Source of the DNA: Deinococcus phoenicis
Lineage (GTDB): Bacteria; Deinococcota; Deinococci; Deinococcales; Deinococcaceae
Reading direction: 5' to 3'
Assembly (NCBI RefSeq): GCF_000599865.1
Contig: NZ_JHAC01000025.1
Location: 62,001-126,000 of the forward strand
DNA: 64,000 bases
Shown: piece by piece, positions 22,837 through 43,729 of the stretch
Layout of the letters: each line of letters begins with the position of its first letter
How positions within the stretch are numbered: the stretch's first letter is position 1
The notes under the pieces: model-generated
The model's database searches: none
Seen by the model: the letters and a program-made list of their open reading frames with translations, nothing else
What the model was told of the DNA's origin: nothing
Made by a program: the position numbers and the translations under genes

Positions 22837-23640
22837 TCACGCTCCCACCGCTCCGTATTTCCGCAGGCCCACCCGCCACACGGCCAGCCGCACGAACCAG
22901 AAGACAAGCAGCCAGGCCCCCAGCACCAGCGCGCCGCGCCCGGCGTCGGCCAGGCTGGCCTTGCCCGCCAGCAGTTGCGCGGGGAGGCCCAGCATGTAGG
23001 GAAAGGGCGTCCAGACGGCGATGGTCTGGACCCACCCCGGATAGAAGGCGAGCGGGGCGAACAGGCCGCCCAGTGCGGCGTAGACCAGCCACACGACCTC
23101 CTGAAAACTGGTGCTCGATTCGGTCCAGAAGGCCAGCAGGCCGATGCTGTATTCCCACAGGAAGCGGGCGGAAAAGCCCAGCACGACCAGCCCGAAGGCG
23201 GCGAGGTACGCGCGGGGGTCGCGCGTGAAGCTCGCGCCGGAAAGCCAGGCGAAGACGGCGACCAGCACCAGCATGACGGGAAAGCGCACCACCCGCTCGG
23301 CGGCGTGGCCCGCGTAGTGCTGCCACATCGGGTCCAGGGGCCGCAGCAGCTTGGGCGAGAGGGCGCCCTGCCGCACCTCGAAGTCGAGTTCCCAGGCCAC
23401 CCACACGACCAGCAGTTGCCCCACCGCCCAGGTGCCCAGGAAGTAGGTGGCGAACTCGGCGGGCGTGTAGCCGCGAATCTGCCCGCCCGGTGCGGCGGCG
23501 GCCTGCGCCATCCACACCAGCATCATCACCAGCGACAGCGTGCCCGACAGCATCCAGATGATGCTCTCTGCGCGGTACTCGGTGGTCAGGGCGAACTGGG
23601 TGGAGAAGAGAACGCGGGCTTTGCGCCAGATGGCGGTCAT
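22837..23640 (-). CDS. ABC-2 type exporter permease (first permease)
   Basis: 267 aa, six predicted spans, COG4587-type: STQFALTTEYRAESIIWMLSGTL, then AEFATYFLGTWAVGQLLVVWVAWELDFEVRQGALSPKLLRPLDP. This family pairs with the COG3694 permease and a COG4586 ATPase, as here. The start is ATG 23640; an upstream 40-residue extension is translated repeat DNA and is rejected. Likely a heterodimeric exporter with the next gene. Confidence 0.87.
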   Translation of the reverse strand: MTAIWRKARVLFSTQFALTTEYRAESIIWMLSGTLSLVMMLVWMAQAAAAPGGQIRGYTPAEFATYFLGTWAVGQLLVVWVAWELDFEVRQGALSPKLLRPLDPMWQHYAGHAAERVVRFPVMLVLVAVFAWLSGASFTRDPRAYLAAFGLVVLGFSARFLWEYSIGLLAFWTESSTSFQEVVWLVYAALGGLFAPLAFYPGWVQTIAVWTPFPYMLGLPAQLLAGKASLADAGRGALVLGAWLLVFWFVRLAVWRVGLRKYGAVGA

Positions 23641-23659
23641 GGCCCACCCCCCGTGCGGA

Positions 23660-23769
23660 GCTTGTGGCTTGTCGCTCGTGGCCTGTAGAAAAAGGTCTTG
23701 TAGTAGAAAAAGGTCTTGTAGAAAAAGAGGGACACCTGCTCTATGAGCCACACGCTCCACGCCACAGCC
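23660..23769. repeat. Intra-operon repeat B with tandem units
   Basis: The same core as repeat A (AAAAAGAGGGACACCTGCTC) but expanded by tandem GTAGAAAAAGGTCTT units. It separates the ATPase gene from the first permease gene. Confidence 0.6.
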
Positions 23770-24777
23770 CTACACACGCTCTGCCTCCCGCCCCCCGAAC
23801 AGTTCCGCCATCACCGTCTCGATGGGCGGGTCCTCCACCGTCAGGTCAGCCACGTCGAGGTCGGCGAGGAGCCGGGCGGCCCTGGCGCTCACCTCGGCAC
23901 GCGGGACGGTGAGTTCGGCACTGAGGCCATCGACCTTCACGTCCGAGCCGTAGCGGGCGAGGTGCGCCTCGCTGACGGACTGGCGCAGCTGCAACCGCAC
24001 CCGCTTGCCGCCGCTGCCGCGCCCCGCCAGATGGGCGAGGTCGCCGTCGAAGACGAGTTGCCCGGCGTCGATCACCAGGATGCGGCGGGCCAGGGCGGTC
24101 ACGTCGGCCATGTAGTGGCTCGTCAGGATGACGGTCGCGCCGTACCGCTCGTTGTAGTCGCGGATAAAGGCGCGCACGCTCTCCTGCATGTTCACGTCCA
24201 GGCCGATGGTCGGCTCGTCCAGAAAGAGAACCTGCGGGCGGTGCAGCAGCGCGGCAGCCAGTTCGCACTTCATCCGCTCGCCCAGCGAGAGCTTGCGGAC
24301 CTGCTTTTTCAGGATGCCCGCGAGGCCCAGCACCTCGGTGAACTCGCGCATGGTGGCGTGGTACTGCGCGTCACTGATCTCGTAGATCGCCTGGTTGACC
24401 AGAAAGGAGTCGAGGGCGGGGAGGTCCCACAGAAGCTGCTGCTTTTGCCCCATCACCAGCGTGATGCGCCGCAGAAAATCGGCCTCGCGGCGGCGCGGCT
24501 CGAAGCCGGCCACCCGCGCCTCGCCGCCCGAGGGGTGCAGCAGGCCCGAGAGCATCTTGAGGGTGGTGGTCTTGCCCGCCCCGTTGGGTCCCAGGAAGCC
24601 CACCACCTCGCCCGGCTGGAGGTCGAAGGAGACGCCCCGGACGGCCTCCACGTCGCGGCTCTTGCGGTTCACGAAGCTCCTGAGGCTGCCCAGAAAGCCC
24701 GGCTCCTTCTCGTGGACGACGTAATGCTTGCGGAGATCACGGACATGCACGCTGGCGTCCGGGGTGCGAGTGGTCAT
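23770..24777 (-). CDS. ABC-2 exporter ATP-binding protein (COG4586 type)
   Basis: 335 aa. Walker A GPNGAGKTT (63-71), variant signature LSLGERMK that is usual for COG4586, Walker B VLFLDEPTIGLDV, H-loop SHYM. An insertion near the N-terminus (EKEPGFLGSLRSFVNRKSRDVEA) is also typical of this group. The C-terminal 90 residues form a regulatory extension. It powers the two permeases downstream. The start is ATG 24777 with a TACTCT box nine bases upstream. Divergent from the spermidine-synthase-like gene. Confidence 0.92.
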   Translation of the reverse strand: MTTRTPDASVHVRDLRKHYVVHEKEPGFLGSLRSFVNRKSRDVEAVRGVSFDLQPGEVVGFLGPNGAGKTTTLKMLSGLLHPSGGEARVAGFEPRRREADFLRRITLVMGQKQQLLWDLPALDSFLVNQAIYEISDAQYHATMREFTEVLGLAGILKKQVRKLSLGERMKCELAAALLHRPQVLFLDEPTIGLDVNMQESVRAFIRDYNERYGATVILTSHYMADVTALARRILVIDAGQLVFDGDLAHLAGRGSGGKRVRLQLRQSVSEAHLARYGSDVKVDGLSAELTVPRAEVSARAARLLADLDVADLTVEDPPIETVMAELFGGREAERV

Positions 24778-24913
24778 AGCTGCCTCAGAGTACGCGGCGG
24801 GCGCGGGGCAGGAATGCGCGAAATGGCGTGCCGTCCCGGTCCGCCCGGCGCGGGACGGGATACAGTCGGCGGATGCTTCCAGGCTCCTTCCCCCTTTCCC
24901 CCCGGATGCCCGC

Positions 24914-25672
24914 TTGATTCCCTGGGCCTTGCTGGGCCGCGCGCCCATTCCCGGCACCGAACAGGCGCTGTGCCTGTACCGCCGGGGCGACCTGCCCGAG
25001 TTCTCCATTCAGATTTCGGGCTATGTCAGCGAGCTGATGAACAGCCGCATGCACGCCTCGGAAGACGCGCTGGCCGAGCTTGCCTGCGCGCAGATCGCGG
25101 ACCGACCGCAACCGCGCGTACTGGTCGGCGGCCTGGGCATGGGCTTCACGCTCGCGGCGGCCCTGAAGGCGCTGGGGCCGGGCGGTGTGGTCACGGTCGC
25201 GGAACTCGTGCCCGAGGTGGTGGAGTGGAACAGAGGCCCGCTGGGCGAATGCGCGGGCTATCCGCTGAACGACCCCCGCACCCGTGTCCACGTGGGCGAT
25301 GTGGCCGAGCTGCTGCGGCGGGGGCAGGCTGCGTTCGACGCCGTGCTGCTGGACGTGGACAACGGCCCGGAAGGCATGACGCACCACGGGAACAACTGGC
25401 TGTACTCGCCCGCAGGCCTGGCCGCCGCGCAGCGCACGTTGCGGCCCGGCGGCGTGCTGGCGGTCTGGTCGGCCACACCGGACACCCGCTTCACTGCGCG
25501 CCTGAACCGGGCGGGCTTCCGGGTGGAGGTCCGCACCGTCCGCGCCCGGCCCGGCAAGGGCGCGCACCACACGATCTGGCTGGCGCACGCACCCGGCAAG
25601 CCCGGCGGCAAAGAGACCGGCACCGGCGGGGCCCGCCCCCGGGGAACAGGCCGGGGCGACGCCCGGTCCTGA
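24914..25672 (+). CDS. Spermidine synthase-like methyltransferase-fold protein
   Basis: About 252 aa. The aminopropyltransferase-type Rossmann motif VLVGGLGMGFTLAAAL is followed by VVTVAELVPEVVEWNRGPL and VLLDVDNGPEGMTHHGNNWLY. It lacks the gate and acid residues needed to call it a true spermidine synthase, so the reaction is left open. No ATG or GTG fits; TTG 24914 gives MIPWALLGRAPIPG, the conserved start of the family. The C-terminal 25 residues are Gly/Arg-rich and low complexity. Confidence 0.8.
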   Translation: MIPWALLGRAPIPGTEQALCLYRRGDLPEFSIQISGYVSELMNSRMHASEDALAELACAQIADRPQPRVLVGGLGMGFTLAAALKALGPGGVVTVAELVPEVVEWNRGPLGECAGYPLNDPRTRVHVGDVAELLRRGQAAFDAVLLDVDNGPEGMTHHGNNWLYSPAGLAAAQRTLRPGGVLAVWSATPDTRFTARLNRAGFRVEVRTVRARPGKGAHHTIWLAHAPGKPGGKETGTGGARPRGTGRGDARS

Positions 25673-25780
25673 CCCGTTGAGCGCCCCGCCTGTCTCCCCT
25701 GCCATTTCGTGCGTTACGTGCCCGGCTGTTCCCCGGGCAGTCACGGCCCGGCGCGCCGGAGACAGGCTTACCCTCCGGGC

Positions 25781-26374
25781 ATGACCCCCACCACGCTCCC
25801 GGAGAAAGGCGCGGCGACCTCATCCCCCACACCCCTGGCCCTCGCCCGGATGTTCGTGGGCGTGGCGCTGGCAGGCATCGGCGGCGGGCTGCCCGCCCAC
25901 ACGCGCCGGGCACTCACCGGTCGCGGCTGGATGACCGATGAGGCGTTCGCGGAAACCTTCACGCTGGCGCAGCTCACGCCGGGGCCGAATGCGGTGAACC
26001 TCGCGGCGATGGTGGGGGCGCGTTTGAGCGGGCGGGCCGGGGCGGCAGCCTCCACCCTGGGTGTGCTGACGCCCGGCCTGCTCGCCATGCTGGCCGTCAG
26101 CGTGGTGACGCTGGGGCGGCCCGGCGGCCTGCCGCCCGCGCTTCAGAGCGGGTTGCGGGGCGCGGCCTGCGCGGCGCTGGCCGTGCTGCTCACCGCCGCG
26201 CTGCCGGTCGTGCGGGTGGGGTGGAGCGTGCGGGGTGGCCCGGTGATCACGGTGCTGGCCTTCCTCGCGCTGGGCGTGCTGCGGCTGGACCTGCTGCCCG
26301 TGCTGCTGGTGCTGCTCGGGGCGGGCCTGCTGCTTCACCGTCCCACCCGCACCGCCCGGGGCGAGGCCCCATGA
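25781..26374 (+). CDS. Chromate transporter family protein, half-size subunit 1
   Basis: 197 aa with one CHR domain: [21 protein letters not shown], then [25 protein letters not shown]. Half-size CHR proteins work as pairs to expel chromate, or possibly other oxyanions. TACCCT six bases before ATG 25781 supports the start. Its stop overlaps the next gene's start (ATGA), so both subunits are made together. Confidence 0.92.
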   Translation: MTPTTLPEKGAATSSPTPLALARMFVGVALAGIGGGLPAHTRRALTGRGWMTDEAFAETFTLAQLTPGPNAVNLAAMVGARLSGRAGAAASTLGVLTPGLLAMLAVSVVTLGRPGGLPPALQSGLRGAACAALAVLLTAALPVVRVGWSVRGGPVITVLAFLALGVLRLDLLPVLLVLLGAGLLLHRPTRTARGEAP

Positions 26375-26886
26375 CCGACCTGGGGGAGATGTTCCTGGCC
26401 TTCGCCCGGCTGGGCCTGATCAGCTTCGGCGGCACCAACGTCGCGGAGATCGAGCGGTCGCTGGTCTTGCAGCATGGCTGGATCGACGCGCGGACGCTCG
26501 CCAACGGGTTCGCGCTGGGGCAACTGATGCCGGGGCCGAACATGCTGGCCGTCACGCACTATGGGTACGCCGCCGCCGGACTGGGCGGGGCGCTGGCCGC
26601 CACCCTGGGCTTTTACGGGCCGACCGCCCTGCTCAGCGCCCTGGCCGCGCTCGCGTGGCAGCGGCACAGCGCGCAGCCCTGGGTCATCGCCTTCCGGAAT
26701 GCCCTGCTGCCCTTCGGCGGGGGGGTGATGCTGGCGGGGGCACTGGTGCTGGCGCGGACCAGCGTCACGTCCTGGCCCGGCGTGCTGCTCGCCGTCCTTG
26801 CCTTTCTGCTGCTGTGGCGCACGCGGGTCAACAGCGCGGTGGTGGTCCTGGGTGCGGCGGCGGTGGGGGCGCTGCTGGGGCTGTAG
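26371..26886 (+). CDS. Chromate transporter family protein, half-size subunit 2
   Basis: 171 aa, second CHR domain: [21 protein letters not shown], then [24 protein letters not shown]. It pairs with the preceding gene; the two domains usually insert in opposite topologies. About five to six hydrophobic spans. The regulator gene begins 28 bases later on the same strand. Confidence 0.92.
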   Translation: MTDLGEMFLAFARLGLISFGGTNVAEIERSLVLQHGWIDARTLANGFALGQLMPGPNMLAVTHYGYAAAGLGGALAATLGFYGPTALLSALAALAWQRHSAQPWVIAFRNALLPFGGGVMLAGALVLARTSVTSWPGVLLAVLAFLLLWRTRVNSAVVVLGAAAVGALLGL

Positions 26887-26914
26887 GAACTGGGGCTGGA
26901 GGGGATGCTCTAGC

Positions 26915-29935
<3,021 letters not shown>

Positions 29936-29938
<3 letters not shown>

Positions 29939-30037
29939 GTACAACCTTGAAAGTCATGCGGAGTGGGAGCCAGTGTCCAGCTCTCGTCACAGCCAGACTC
30001 TCTCCCACATCCCGCGTAACTTCTGGCTTTGTACTTA
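29936..30037. repeat. MITE-like inverted-repeat element, 102 bp
   Basis: Perfect 9-bp ends, TAAGTACAA (29936-29944) and TTGTACTTA (30029-30037), and imperfect pairing continues inward for about 30 bases on each side. TA is at both ends. The left TAA is the stop codon of the activator gene. No coding capacity. Confidence 0.75.
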
Positions 30038-30106
30038 GCGCCCTTTTTCGGAGCCTCGCCCGGTAGGCCGGAGGGCCGACAGTCCCCCCGTACGCTGTCC
30101 GGCAGG

Positions 30107-31084
<978 letters not shown>

Positions 31085-31154
31085 GGCAACCGTACGACGT
31101 GCCCCGGACCGCCTGTGCAACGGCCCCGTGATACCCCCACCGTAGACTCCCCGC

Positions 31155-31922
<768 letters not shown>

Positions 31923-31959
31923 GTGCCCGCCTCAAGGTGTCTGCAACAAGATGTCTGCC

Positions 31960-32463
31960 TTAGCGGGGCCGACTGCTCAGCACGACCACGTAGGCGGTGC
32001 CGCGTGATCCCTGCACGGCGCTCGCGCCCGCGTGCGTGTAGCGGGCGTCCGTCAGGACCGAGCAGTGGACGGGCGAATTCAGCCACCAGCGCACTACCCC
32101 CTGAGGACCCACGCCCGCACCCAGATAGATGATCTCGGTGACGCTGACCGCCTGCACGCCGGTGCTGGCCGCCCGGATGCGCGGGGTGCTGCCCCCTGCG
32201 CCCGTATGCGTGATGCGTCCGCTGCTGCTCATGTACCCGGCCTGGGTCCGGGCGGCGAGGGCGTGGGAGACGCTGGCAGAGAGCGGCCCCGCAACTGGAC
32301 GGCGGCCCAGGCCGGGGCAGACCACACCCTGCGCCCTGGCCTGATTCAGTCCGGCCAGCAGTTGCGCCTCGGCAGAAGACCGCCCCCCGCCCTGGGCCTG
32401 GGCATTCAGGAAAGGCAGGGCCGCGAGGACACCCGCCAGAAACGTGACCTTGACACGCTGCAT
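31960..32463 (-). CDS. Secreted CAP (SCP/PR-1)-domain protein
   Basis: 167 aa with a signal peptide ([21 protein letters not shown]). The mature part has the bacterial CAP-domain pattern: [81 protein letters not shown]. The two cysteines (VCPG and VHCS) probably form a disulfide. Bacterial CAP proteins are secreted and of unclear function. TAAGCT lies eight bases before ATG 32463. Confidence 0.88.
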   Translation of the reverse strand: MQRVKVTFLAGVLAALPFLNAQAQGGGRSSAEAQLLAGLNQARAQGVVCPGLGRRPVAGPLSASVSHALAARTQAGYMSSSGRITHTGAGGSTPRIRAASTGVQAVSVTEIIYLGAGVGPQGVVRWWLNSPVHCSVLTDARYTHAGASAVQGSRGTAYVVVLSSRPR

Positions 32464-32601
32464 GTGAAGGCAGCTTAAAGGCGGCGGTGGGCAGAGGAAG
32501 TGAGCCGGACGGCAGACAGGGGCGGCCTGTTCTGCTAGGGCAGCGGCTCTAAGAATGCGCTGGGGTTGCGCAGTTGCTGGCCGACGAAGCAGGTGAGAGA
32601 A

Positions 32602-32666
32602 GAGCATGGACAGAAGGGAAGCCCTCGGGGAAAGAGCCACAGGGGCTTCCCTTCTGTCCAATGCTC
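32602..32666. repeat. Long perfect hairpin in a 367-bp gene-free stretch
   Basis: 32608-32624 and 32643-32659 form a perfect 17-bp stem (GGACAGAAGGGAAGCCC) with an 18-base loop, flanked by GAGCAT and ATGCTC. GAGCAT also begins the 127-130-bp palindromic element found elsewhere in the window, so this may be a shorter relative. The rest of 32464-32830, between the CAP-domain and M3 genes, shows no gene; reading frames across it are mirror products of the hairpin. Confidence 0.7.
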
Positions 32667-32830
32667 CAGGGCGGGGCCGGTACAGGTTGCCGAACCTTGC
32701 TGAACGGACCTGCAAGGCTGGGGAGCAGCGTGAGAATCTGCGCTGAGACGGCACGAAGTGGCGGGACCCCCTGCCAGAAAGTGCCCGGCCCCCTCGCGTT
32801 GAGGGAGCCGGGCGAACCGGGCGTCAGGCC

Positions 32831-34906
<2,076 letters not shown>

Positions 34907-34913
34907 ACGGGCG

Positions 34914-34919
34914 AGTATA
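34914..34919 (-). promoter_or_regulatory. Leaderless -10 box of the M3 oligopeptidase gene
   Basis: On the minus strand TATACT, then seven bases, then ATG 34906. Confidence 0.6.
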
Positions 34920-35004
34920 GAGAGCGGCGCAATGAGGAGAGGCCGCCAATGGACTGCGCCAAACGGCGGATGGCGCGGCGTGGCCCGCTGTGCTGTCCTG
35001 CCCC

Positions 35005-35997
35005 ATGGTCCCGACCTCGCCCCCAGCCTTGCCGTCCGGCCTGACCCTGCGCCCCGCCTCGCCCACGGAGACCGCCCGCGTGGCCGCGTTCCTGAGCCTG
35101 GCCCACCCCGAATCGCCCGTCGCGCCCGGGGAGATCGAGCGGCAGGACGCCCGCCGCCTGGAGGGAGAACCCCACGTCCGGACGCTGGCCTGGCAGGGCA
35201 CGGAGATCGTCGGCCTGGCCGAAACCGGCGTGCCGCGCATGGACGGCCACCCGGGCTGGCTGGACGTGACGGTCCGCACGCGGCCGGACCTCGCGGGAGG
35301 CCCGCTCGCGGAGGCGCTGCTGGCCCACGCGGAGGCCCAGGCCCGTCAGCACGGCGCGCACACCCTGGTCACGCGGGTCCGCGAGGACTGGTGGGAAAAA
35401 GCCTTCTCCGAGGCGCACGGCTACCGGGAACACGACCGGATGTGGCCCAGCACCCTCGACCTGCGGACGCTGGACTTCGCGCGTTTTGCCTGGCAGGAGG
35501 CCAAGGCGCAGGCGGCAGGCGTCCGCATCCAGCCCCTCGGCAACCTGGTGGGCACCTTCGACGAGGCCGCGCAGCGCCGCCTGTATGCCCTGATCGCCGC
35601 CCTGCTGCGCGATGTGCCCAGCACGACGCAGATCAGCGTGTGGCCCTTCGAGACGTGGCAGCGCCGGGCAGCGGAGCAGGTCCATCCCGCCGGGCTGTTC
35701 GTCGCGGTCGCCCCGGACGGCGAATGGGTCGGCGTCAGCGAGCTGTCTCTCCCGGTGCTCACCCGCCCCGGCACGCTGCACAACGGCCTGACCGGCGTCC
35801 TCCCGGCGTGGCGCGGGCACGGGGTCGCCTACGCCCTGAAGCTCGCGGCGGCCCGCGCGGCGCTGGCGCGGGGCTTTACCCACGCCCGCACCAGCAACCA
35901 CGCCGTCAACCGCCCCATGCTCGCCATCAACGAGCGGCTGGGCTTCGTGCGGGAGGCGGCAACGGTGACGTTGCTGCGGGCGGCGACCCAGGGGTGA
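35005..35997 (+). CDS. Double-domain GNAT acetyltransferase
   Basis: 330 aa with two GNAT halves. The first (about 10-150) has a degraded acetyl-CoA loop ([23 protein letters not shown]). The second ends with a good one: [25 protein letters not shown], then [23 protein letters not shown]. The tandem arrangement with one weakened half is common in actinobacterial and Deinococcus GNATs. The substrate is unknown. No clear ribosome-binding site precedes ATG 35005; a GTG at 34990 is in frame. Confidence 0.88.
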   Translation: MVPTSPPALPSGLTLRPASPTETARVAAFLSLAHPESPVAPGEIERQDARRLEGEPHVRTLAWQGTEIVGLAETGVPRMDGHPGWLDVTVRTRPDLAGGPLAEALLAHAEAQARQHGAHTLVTRVREDWWEKAFSEAHGYREHDRMWPSTLDLRTLDFARFAWQEAKAQAAGVRIQPLGNLVGTFDEAAQRRLYALIAALLRDVPSTTQISVWPFETWQRRAAEQVHPAGLFVAVAPDGEWVGVSELSLPVLTRPGTLHNGLTGVLPAWRGHGVAYALKLAAARAALARGFTHARTSNHAVNRPMLAINERLGFVREAATVTLLRAATQG

Positions 35998-36000
35998 CGC

Positions 36001-36540
36001 TCAGGGCACCTGCCGCAGCCGCTCTTCGAGCTGGGGTACGGTATCGGGCGCACCCATCATCCGCGCCACGTCCAGCGCCGACAGCCCCCGGGCATCGCGC
36101 GCCTGAAGGTCGGCCCCGTGTTCGAGGAGCAGCTCGACCAGCTGAGTCCGGTTGAACATGGCCGCCATCATCAGCGCCGTCTTCCCGTCGGGTCCGGCGC
36201 TTTCCACGCTGGCCCCATGCGACAGCAGCAGCCGGGCCATCGCCTCGTCGCCCTTGAAGACCGCGCCCTGGAGCGGCGTTTGTCCCTGATCGTTGTGCAG
36301 TTCGGGATCGGCCCCATGCTCCAGCAGCTGCCTCGCGGTGTCCAGATGGCCGTGGTAGCTGGCGAGCATCAGCAGGCTGTCACCCTTCTGGTTGAGCAGG
36401 TTGGCGGGCACGCCCCGGTCCAGCAGTGGGCCGAGGCGGCCGGCGTCCCCGGACCGGACCAGCTCGAAGACGGCCTGCAAATAGTCCAGCGTCTCCTGAT
36501 CGAGCGCCGGGGCGGGGTTCTTTTCGGAAGCGTCCTGCAT
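36001..36540 (-). CDS. Ankyrin-repeat protein
   Basis: 179 aa, almost entirely ankyrin repeats of about 33 residues: DSLLMLASYHGHLDTARQLLEHGADPE, TPLQGAVFKGDEAMARLLLSHGASVE, TALMMAAMFNRTQLVELLLEHGADLQ, and a partial last one. A protein-interaction scaffold, no signal peptide, so cytoplasmic. AAGGAGA precedes ATG 36540 at good spacing. Lies 89 bases after queA on the same strand, possibly co-transcribed. Confidence 0.92.
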   Translation of the reverse strand: MQDASEKNPAPALDQETLDYLQAVFELVRSGDAGRLGPLLDRGVPANLLNQKGDSLLMLASYHGHLDTARQLLEHGADPELHNDQGQTPLQGAVFKGDEAMARLLLSHGASVESAGPDGKTALMMAAMFNRTQLVELLLEHGADLQARDARGLSALDVARMMGAPDTVPQLEERLRQVP

Positions 36541-36629
36541 GTCGGTCTCCTTGTGGACTGTACGGTGGGCTGTGCGGTGGGTCAGGCGGCCCTCCCGGTC
36601 TGGCGAGTTCTCCCGACGCCAGCCCAGAG

Positions 36630-37730
<1,101 letters not shown>

Positions 37731-37750
37731 GGCTGCTCCTGGCTCATGGC

Positions 37751-38308
<558 letters not shown>

Positions 38309-38451
38309 TAGACTTCTCCTGTTGGGGCGAGATCAAAAAGGGGGGCGAAAACGGGGCCAGGCCGCGCCGCAGCATAGGCCGCCCGCGTGCCCCGCCGCAA
38401 GGGTGCGCCAACGCCCCGCTAAGCAGCCCCCCTCCCCCTGTGGGCGCGGCG

Positions 38452-39751
<1,300 letters not shown>

Positions 39752-39876
39752 GGCGCGCCTCGGGCGGCTGCCCCACGCCTGCCCAGCTGCCAACCTTTGA
39801 AAAAAGGATACGTCTAACAAAAAACTAGACCGCCTCCCCTGCCCCCCCGAGTGTTGCCTTTACCCTTGTCCCACCT

Positions 39877-41268
39877 ATGGAAACGGTTCTCGCGAAGGGC
39901 GGTGCCGGTGTAAAAACCGGGAGGAAAGCAGGAACGGGCCTGGAGGAGTTCCTGAACAGCGTGGCCGGGCGTGACCCGCACCAGCCGCACTTCCTGCAAG
40001 CGGTGCGCGAGGTGGCCGAGAGCCTGTGGCCCTTTCTGGAGGAGCATCCCGAGTACCGCCAAGCGGGGCTGCTTTCGCGGATGGTGGAACCCGAGCGGGC
40101 GATCCTCTTCCGGGTGCCGTGGGTGGACGATCAGGGCGAGGTGCAGGTCAACCGGGGCTTCCGGGTGCAGATGAGCAGCGCGCTGGGGCCGTACAAGGGC
40201 GGCCTCCGCTTTCACCCCAGCGTGACGCTGGACGTGATGAAGTTCCTGGCCTTCGAGCAGGTCTTCAAGAACAGCCTCACGACCCTGCCGATGGGCGGGG
40301 GCAAGGGCGGCAGCGACTTCGACCCCAAGGGCCGCAGCGACGGCGAGGTGATGCGCTTCTGTCAGTCCTTCATGACCGAGCTGTACCGCCACATCGGGGA
40401 GGATTTCGACGTGCCCGCCGGGGACATCGGCGTGGGGGCGCGCGAGATCGGCTACCTGTACGGCCAGTACAAGCGCATCACGCGGCAGGGCGGCTACGTG
40501 CTGACCGGCAAGGCGCCGGAGTATGGCGGCAGCCTGATCCGCCCGGAAGCCACCGGGTACGGCACGGTCTATTTCGCGCAGGAGATGCTGAACAGCCGGG
40601 GCGATGACTTCGCCGGGAAACGGGTCACGGTGAGCGGCTCGGGGAACGTGGCGCAGTACGCGGCCCTCAAGAGCATGAGCCTGGGCGCGAAGGTCGTCTC
40701 GTGGAGCGACTCGCAGGGCACCGTGTACGACCCCGAGGGACTGACCGAGGAGAAATGGCACGCCCTGATGGACCTGAAAAATGTCCGCCGGGGAAGCCTG
40801 GAGGAGTATGCGCAGCAGTTCCGGCTGGAGTACCGGCCCGGCCAGACGCCCTGGGCTATTCCCTGTGACATCGCCCTGCCCTGCGCCACCCAGAACGAGC
40901 TGAACGGCGAGGACGCCCGCACCCTGATTCAGAACGGCTGCATCCTGGTGGCCGAGGGCGCGAACATGCCCTCCACGGCGGAAGCGGTCCACATCTTCAC
41001 CGAGCAGGAGATTCTCTACGCGCCGGGCAAGGCGTCCAACGCCGGGGGCGTAGCGGTGAGCGGCCTGGAAATGAGCCAGAACGCGATGCGGCTCTCGTGG
41101 ACGGCGCAGGAAGTCGATCAGCGCCTGCACGGCATCATGCGCAGCATCCACAACGTCTGCGTGCAGTACGGCACCCGCCCCGACGGAACGGTGGATTACG
41201 TGAGGGGCGCGAACATCGGCGGCTTCATCAAGGTGGCGGACGCGATGCTGGCGCAGGGCATCGTCTGA
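39877..41268 (+). CDS. gdhA: NADP-specific glutamate dehydrogenase
   Basis: 463-aa hexameric enzyme making glutamate from 2-oxoglutarate, ammonia and NADPH. PYKGGLRFHPSV and the catalytic-lysine segment PMGGGKGGSDFDPKGRSD are those of the bacterial NADP-specific class. VTVSGSGNVAQYAALKSMSLGAKVVSWSDS is the dinucleotide site. An AT-rich patch at 39797-39830 is probably the promoter region. No ribosome-binding site precedes ATG 39877; a TACCCT box lies ten bases upstream. Confidence 0.97.
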   Translation: METVLAKGGAGVKTGRKAGTGLEEFLNSVAGRDPHQPHFLQAVREVAESLWPFLEEHPEYRQAGLLSRMVEPERAILFRVPWVDDQGEVQVNRGFRVQMSSALGPYKGGLRFHPSVTLDVMKFLAFEQVFKNSLTTLPMGGGKGGSDFDPKGRSDGEVMRFCQSFMTELYRHIGEDFDVPAGDIGVGAREIGYLYGQYKRITRQGGYVLTGKAPEYGGSLIRPEATGYGTVYFAQEMLNSRGDDFAGKRVTVSGSGNVAQYAALKSMSLGAKVVSWSDSQGTVYDPEGLTEEKWHALMDLKNVRRGSLEEYAQQFRLEYRPGQTPWAIPCDIALPCATQNELNGEDARTLIQNGCILVAEGANMPSTAEAVHIFTEQEILYAPGKASNAGGVAVSGLEMSQNAMRLSWTAQEVDQRLHGIMRSIHNVCVQYGTRPDGTVDYVRGANIGGFIKVADAMLAQGIV

Positions 41269-41345
41269 CCGGACCACCCAGTAGGACCACCCCGTACCCG
41301 GCCAGCGCTTGATTTCCCGCCCCCTCTGCCCCGACCATAGCCGGC

Positions 41346-41840
41346 ATGCCCACCCGTTACGCAGGTTCACCGCAGGAACGCGCCGCGCTCGACGCCTATA
41401 TCAAGCTGTGGCGTGCGGCGCACGCGGTCGAGGTGACCGCGAACCGTCACCTGACGGACCACGGGCTGACGATCAGCCAGTTCGGCGTGTTGGAGGCGCT
41501 GTATCACCTGGGGCCGCTCAGCCAGCGCCAGCTGGCCGACAAGATTCTGCGGTCCAGCGGCAACCTGACCATGGTGATCGACAATCTGGAGCGGGACGGC
41601 CTGGTGCGCCGCGAGCGCAATCCCCAGGACCGGCGCATGATGAACGTGTTCCTGACGGCGGCGGGCGAGGCACTGGTCACGCGCGTGCTGCCCGACCATG
41701 TGCGCGGTATTCAGGACGTGTTCGCGGTTCTGGCCCCGGAGGAACTGGACCAGTTGACGGCTCTGACCCGCAAGCTGGGGCGCGGGCTGGTCGGAGCTGA
41801 GGACGAAATCCCGCTCCGGCAAAAGCGGCGCGATCTCTAG
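41346..41840 (+). CDS. MarR family regulator (MhqR/HosA-like)
   Basis: 164 aa. Winged helix: HLTDHGLTISQFGVLEALYHLGPLSQRQLADKILRSSGNLTMVIDNLERDGLVRRERNPQDRR. The sequence is close to B. subtilis MhqR, which represses ring-cleaving dioxygenase and hydrolase genes and is released by quinone-type electrophiles. The fused dioxygenase/esterase gene lies 180 bases downstream and is the obvious target. No redox cysteine is present in the protein, so release would not be by Cys oxidation. Confidence 0.9.
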   Translation: MPTRYAGSPQERAALDAYIKLWRAAHAVEVTANRHLTDHGLTISQFGVLEALYHLGPLSQRQLADKILRSSGNLTMVIDNLERDGLVRRERNPQDRRMMNVFLTAAGEALVTRVLPDHVRGIQDVFAVLAPEELDQLTALTRKLGRGLVGAEDEIPLRQKRRDL

Positions 41841-41996
41841 AGTCCGGGAGGGCTGGCCGCACGTCCGGGCGACGTGCCAGGGACCTTGCCGGTCGGCCCC
41901 GAGTCCGTGAACCCCGACCTCCTCCAGACCGCGTTCTGCCCCGGCTCGCGCTCGCCAGGATCCGGGCCTCAAGGTGCGACCATCACAGCAATTCGC

Positions 41997-42014
41997 TTAA
42001 CATTAAACTATATT
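41997..42014 (+). promoter_or_regulatory. Promoter and candidate MarR operator
   Basis: An AT-rich island in GC-rich DNA. TATATT (42009-42014) is six bases before ATG 42021. Just upstream TTAACATTAA (41997-42006) is a near-palindrome where the MarR protein could bind and block the polymerase. Confidence 0.5.
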
Positions 42015-42020
42015 GTGAGC

Positions 42021-43676
<1,656 letters not shown>

Positions 43677-43682
43677 GGCCAC

Positions 43683-43725
43683 GGGAGGTGGGGCGCGGGA
43701 AGGCAGCCACCGCGCCCCGCCTCCC
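43683..43725. terminator. Hairpin between convergent genes
   Basis: GGGAGGTGGGGCGCGG (43683-43698) pairs with CCGCGCCCCGCCTCCC (43710-43725), 16 bp with one G-U. No T-run, but its place between two convergent stop codons suits a bidirectional terminator. Confidence 0.6.
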
Positions 43726-43729
43726 GGCC

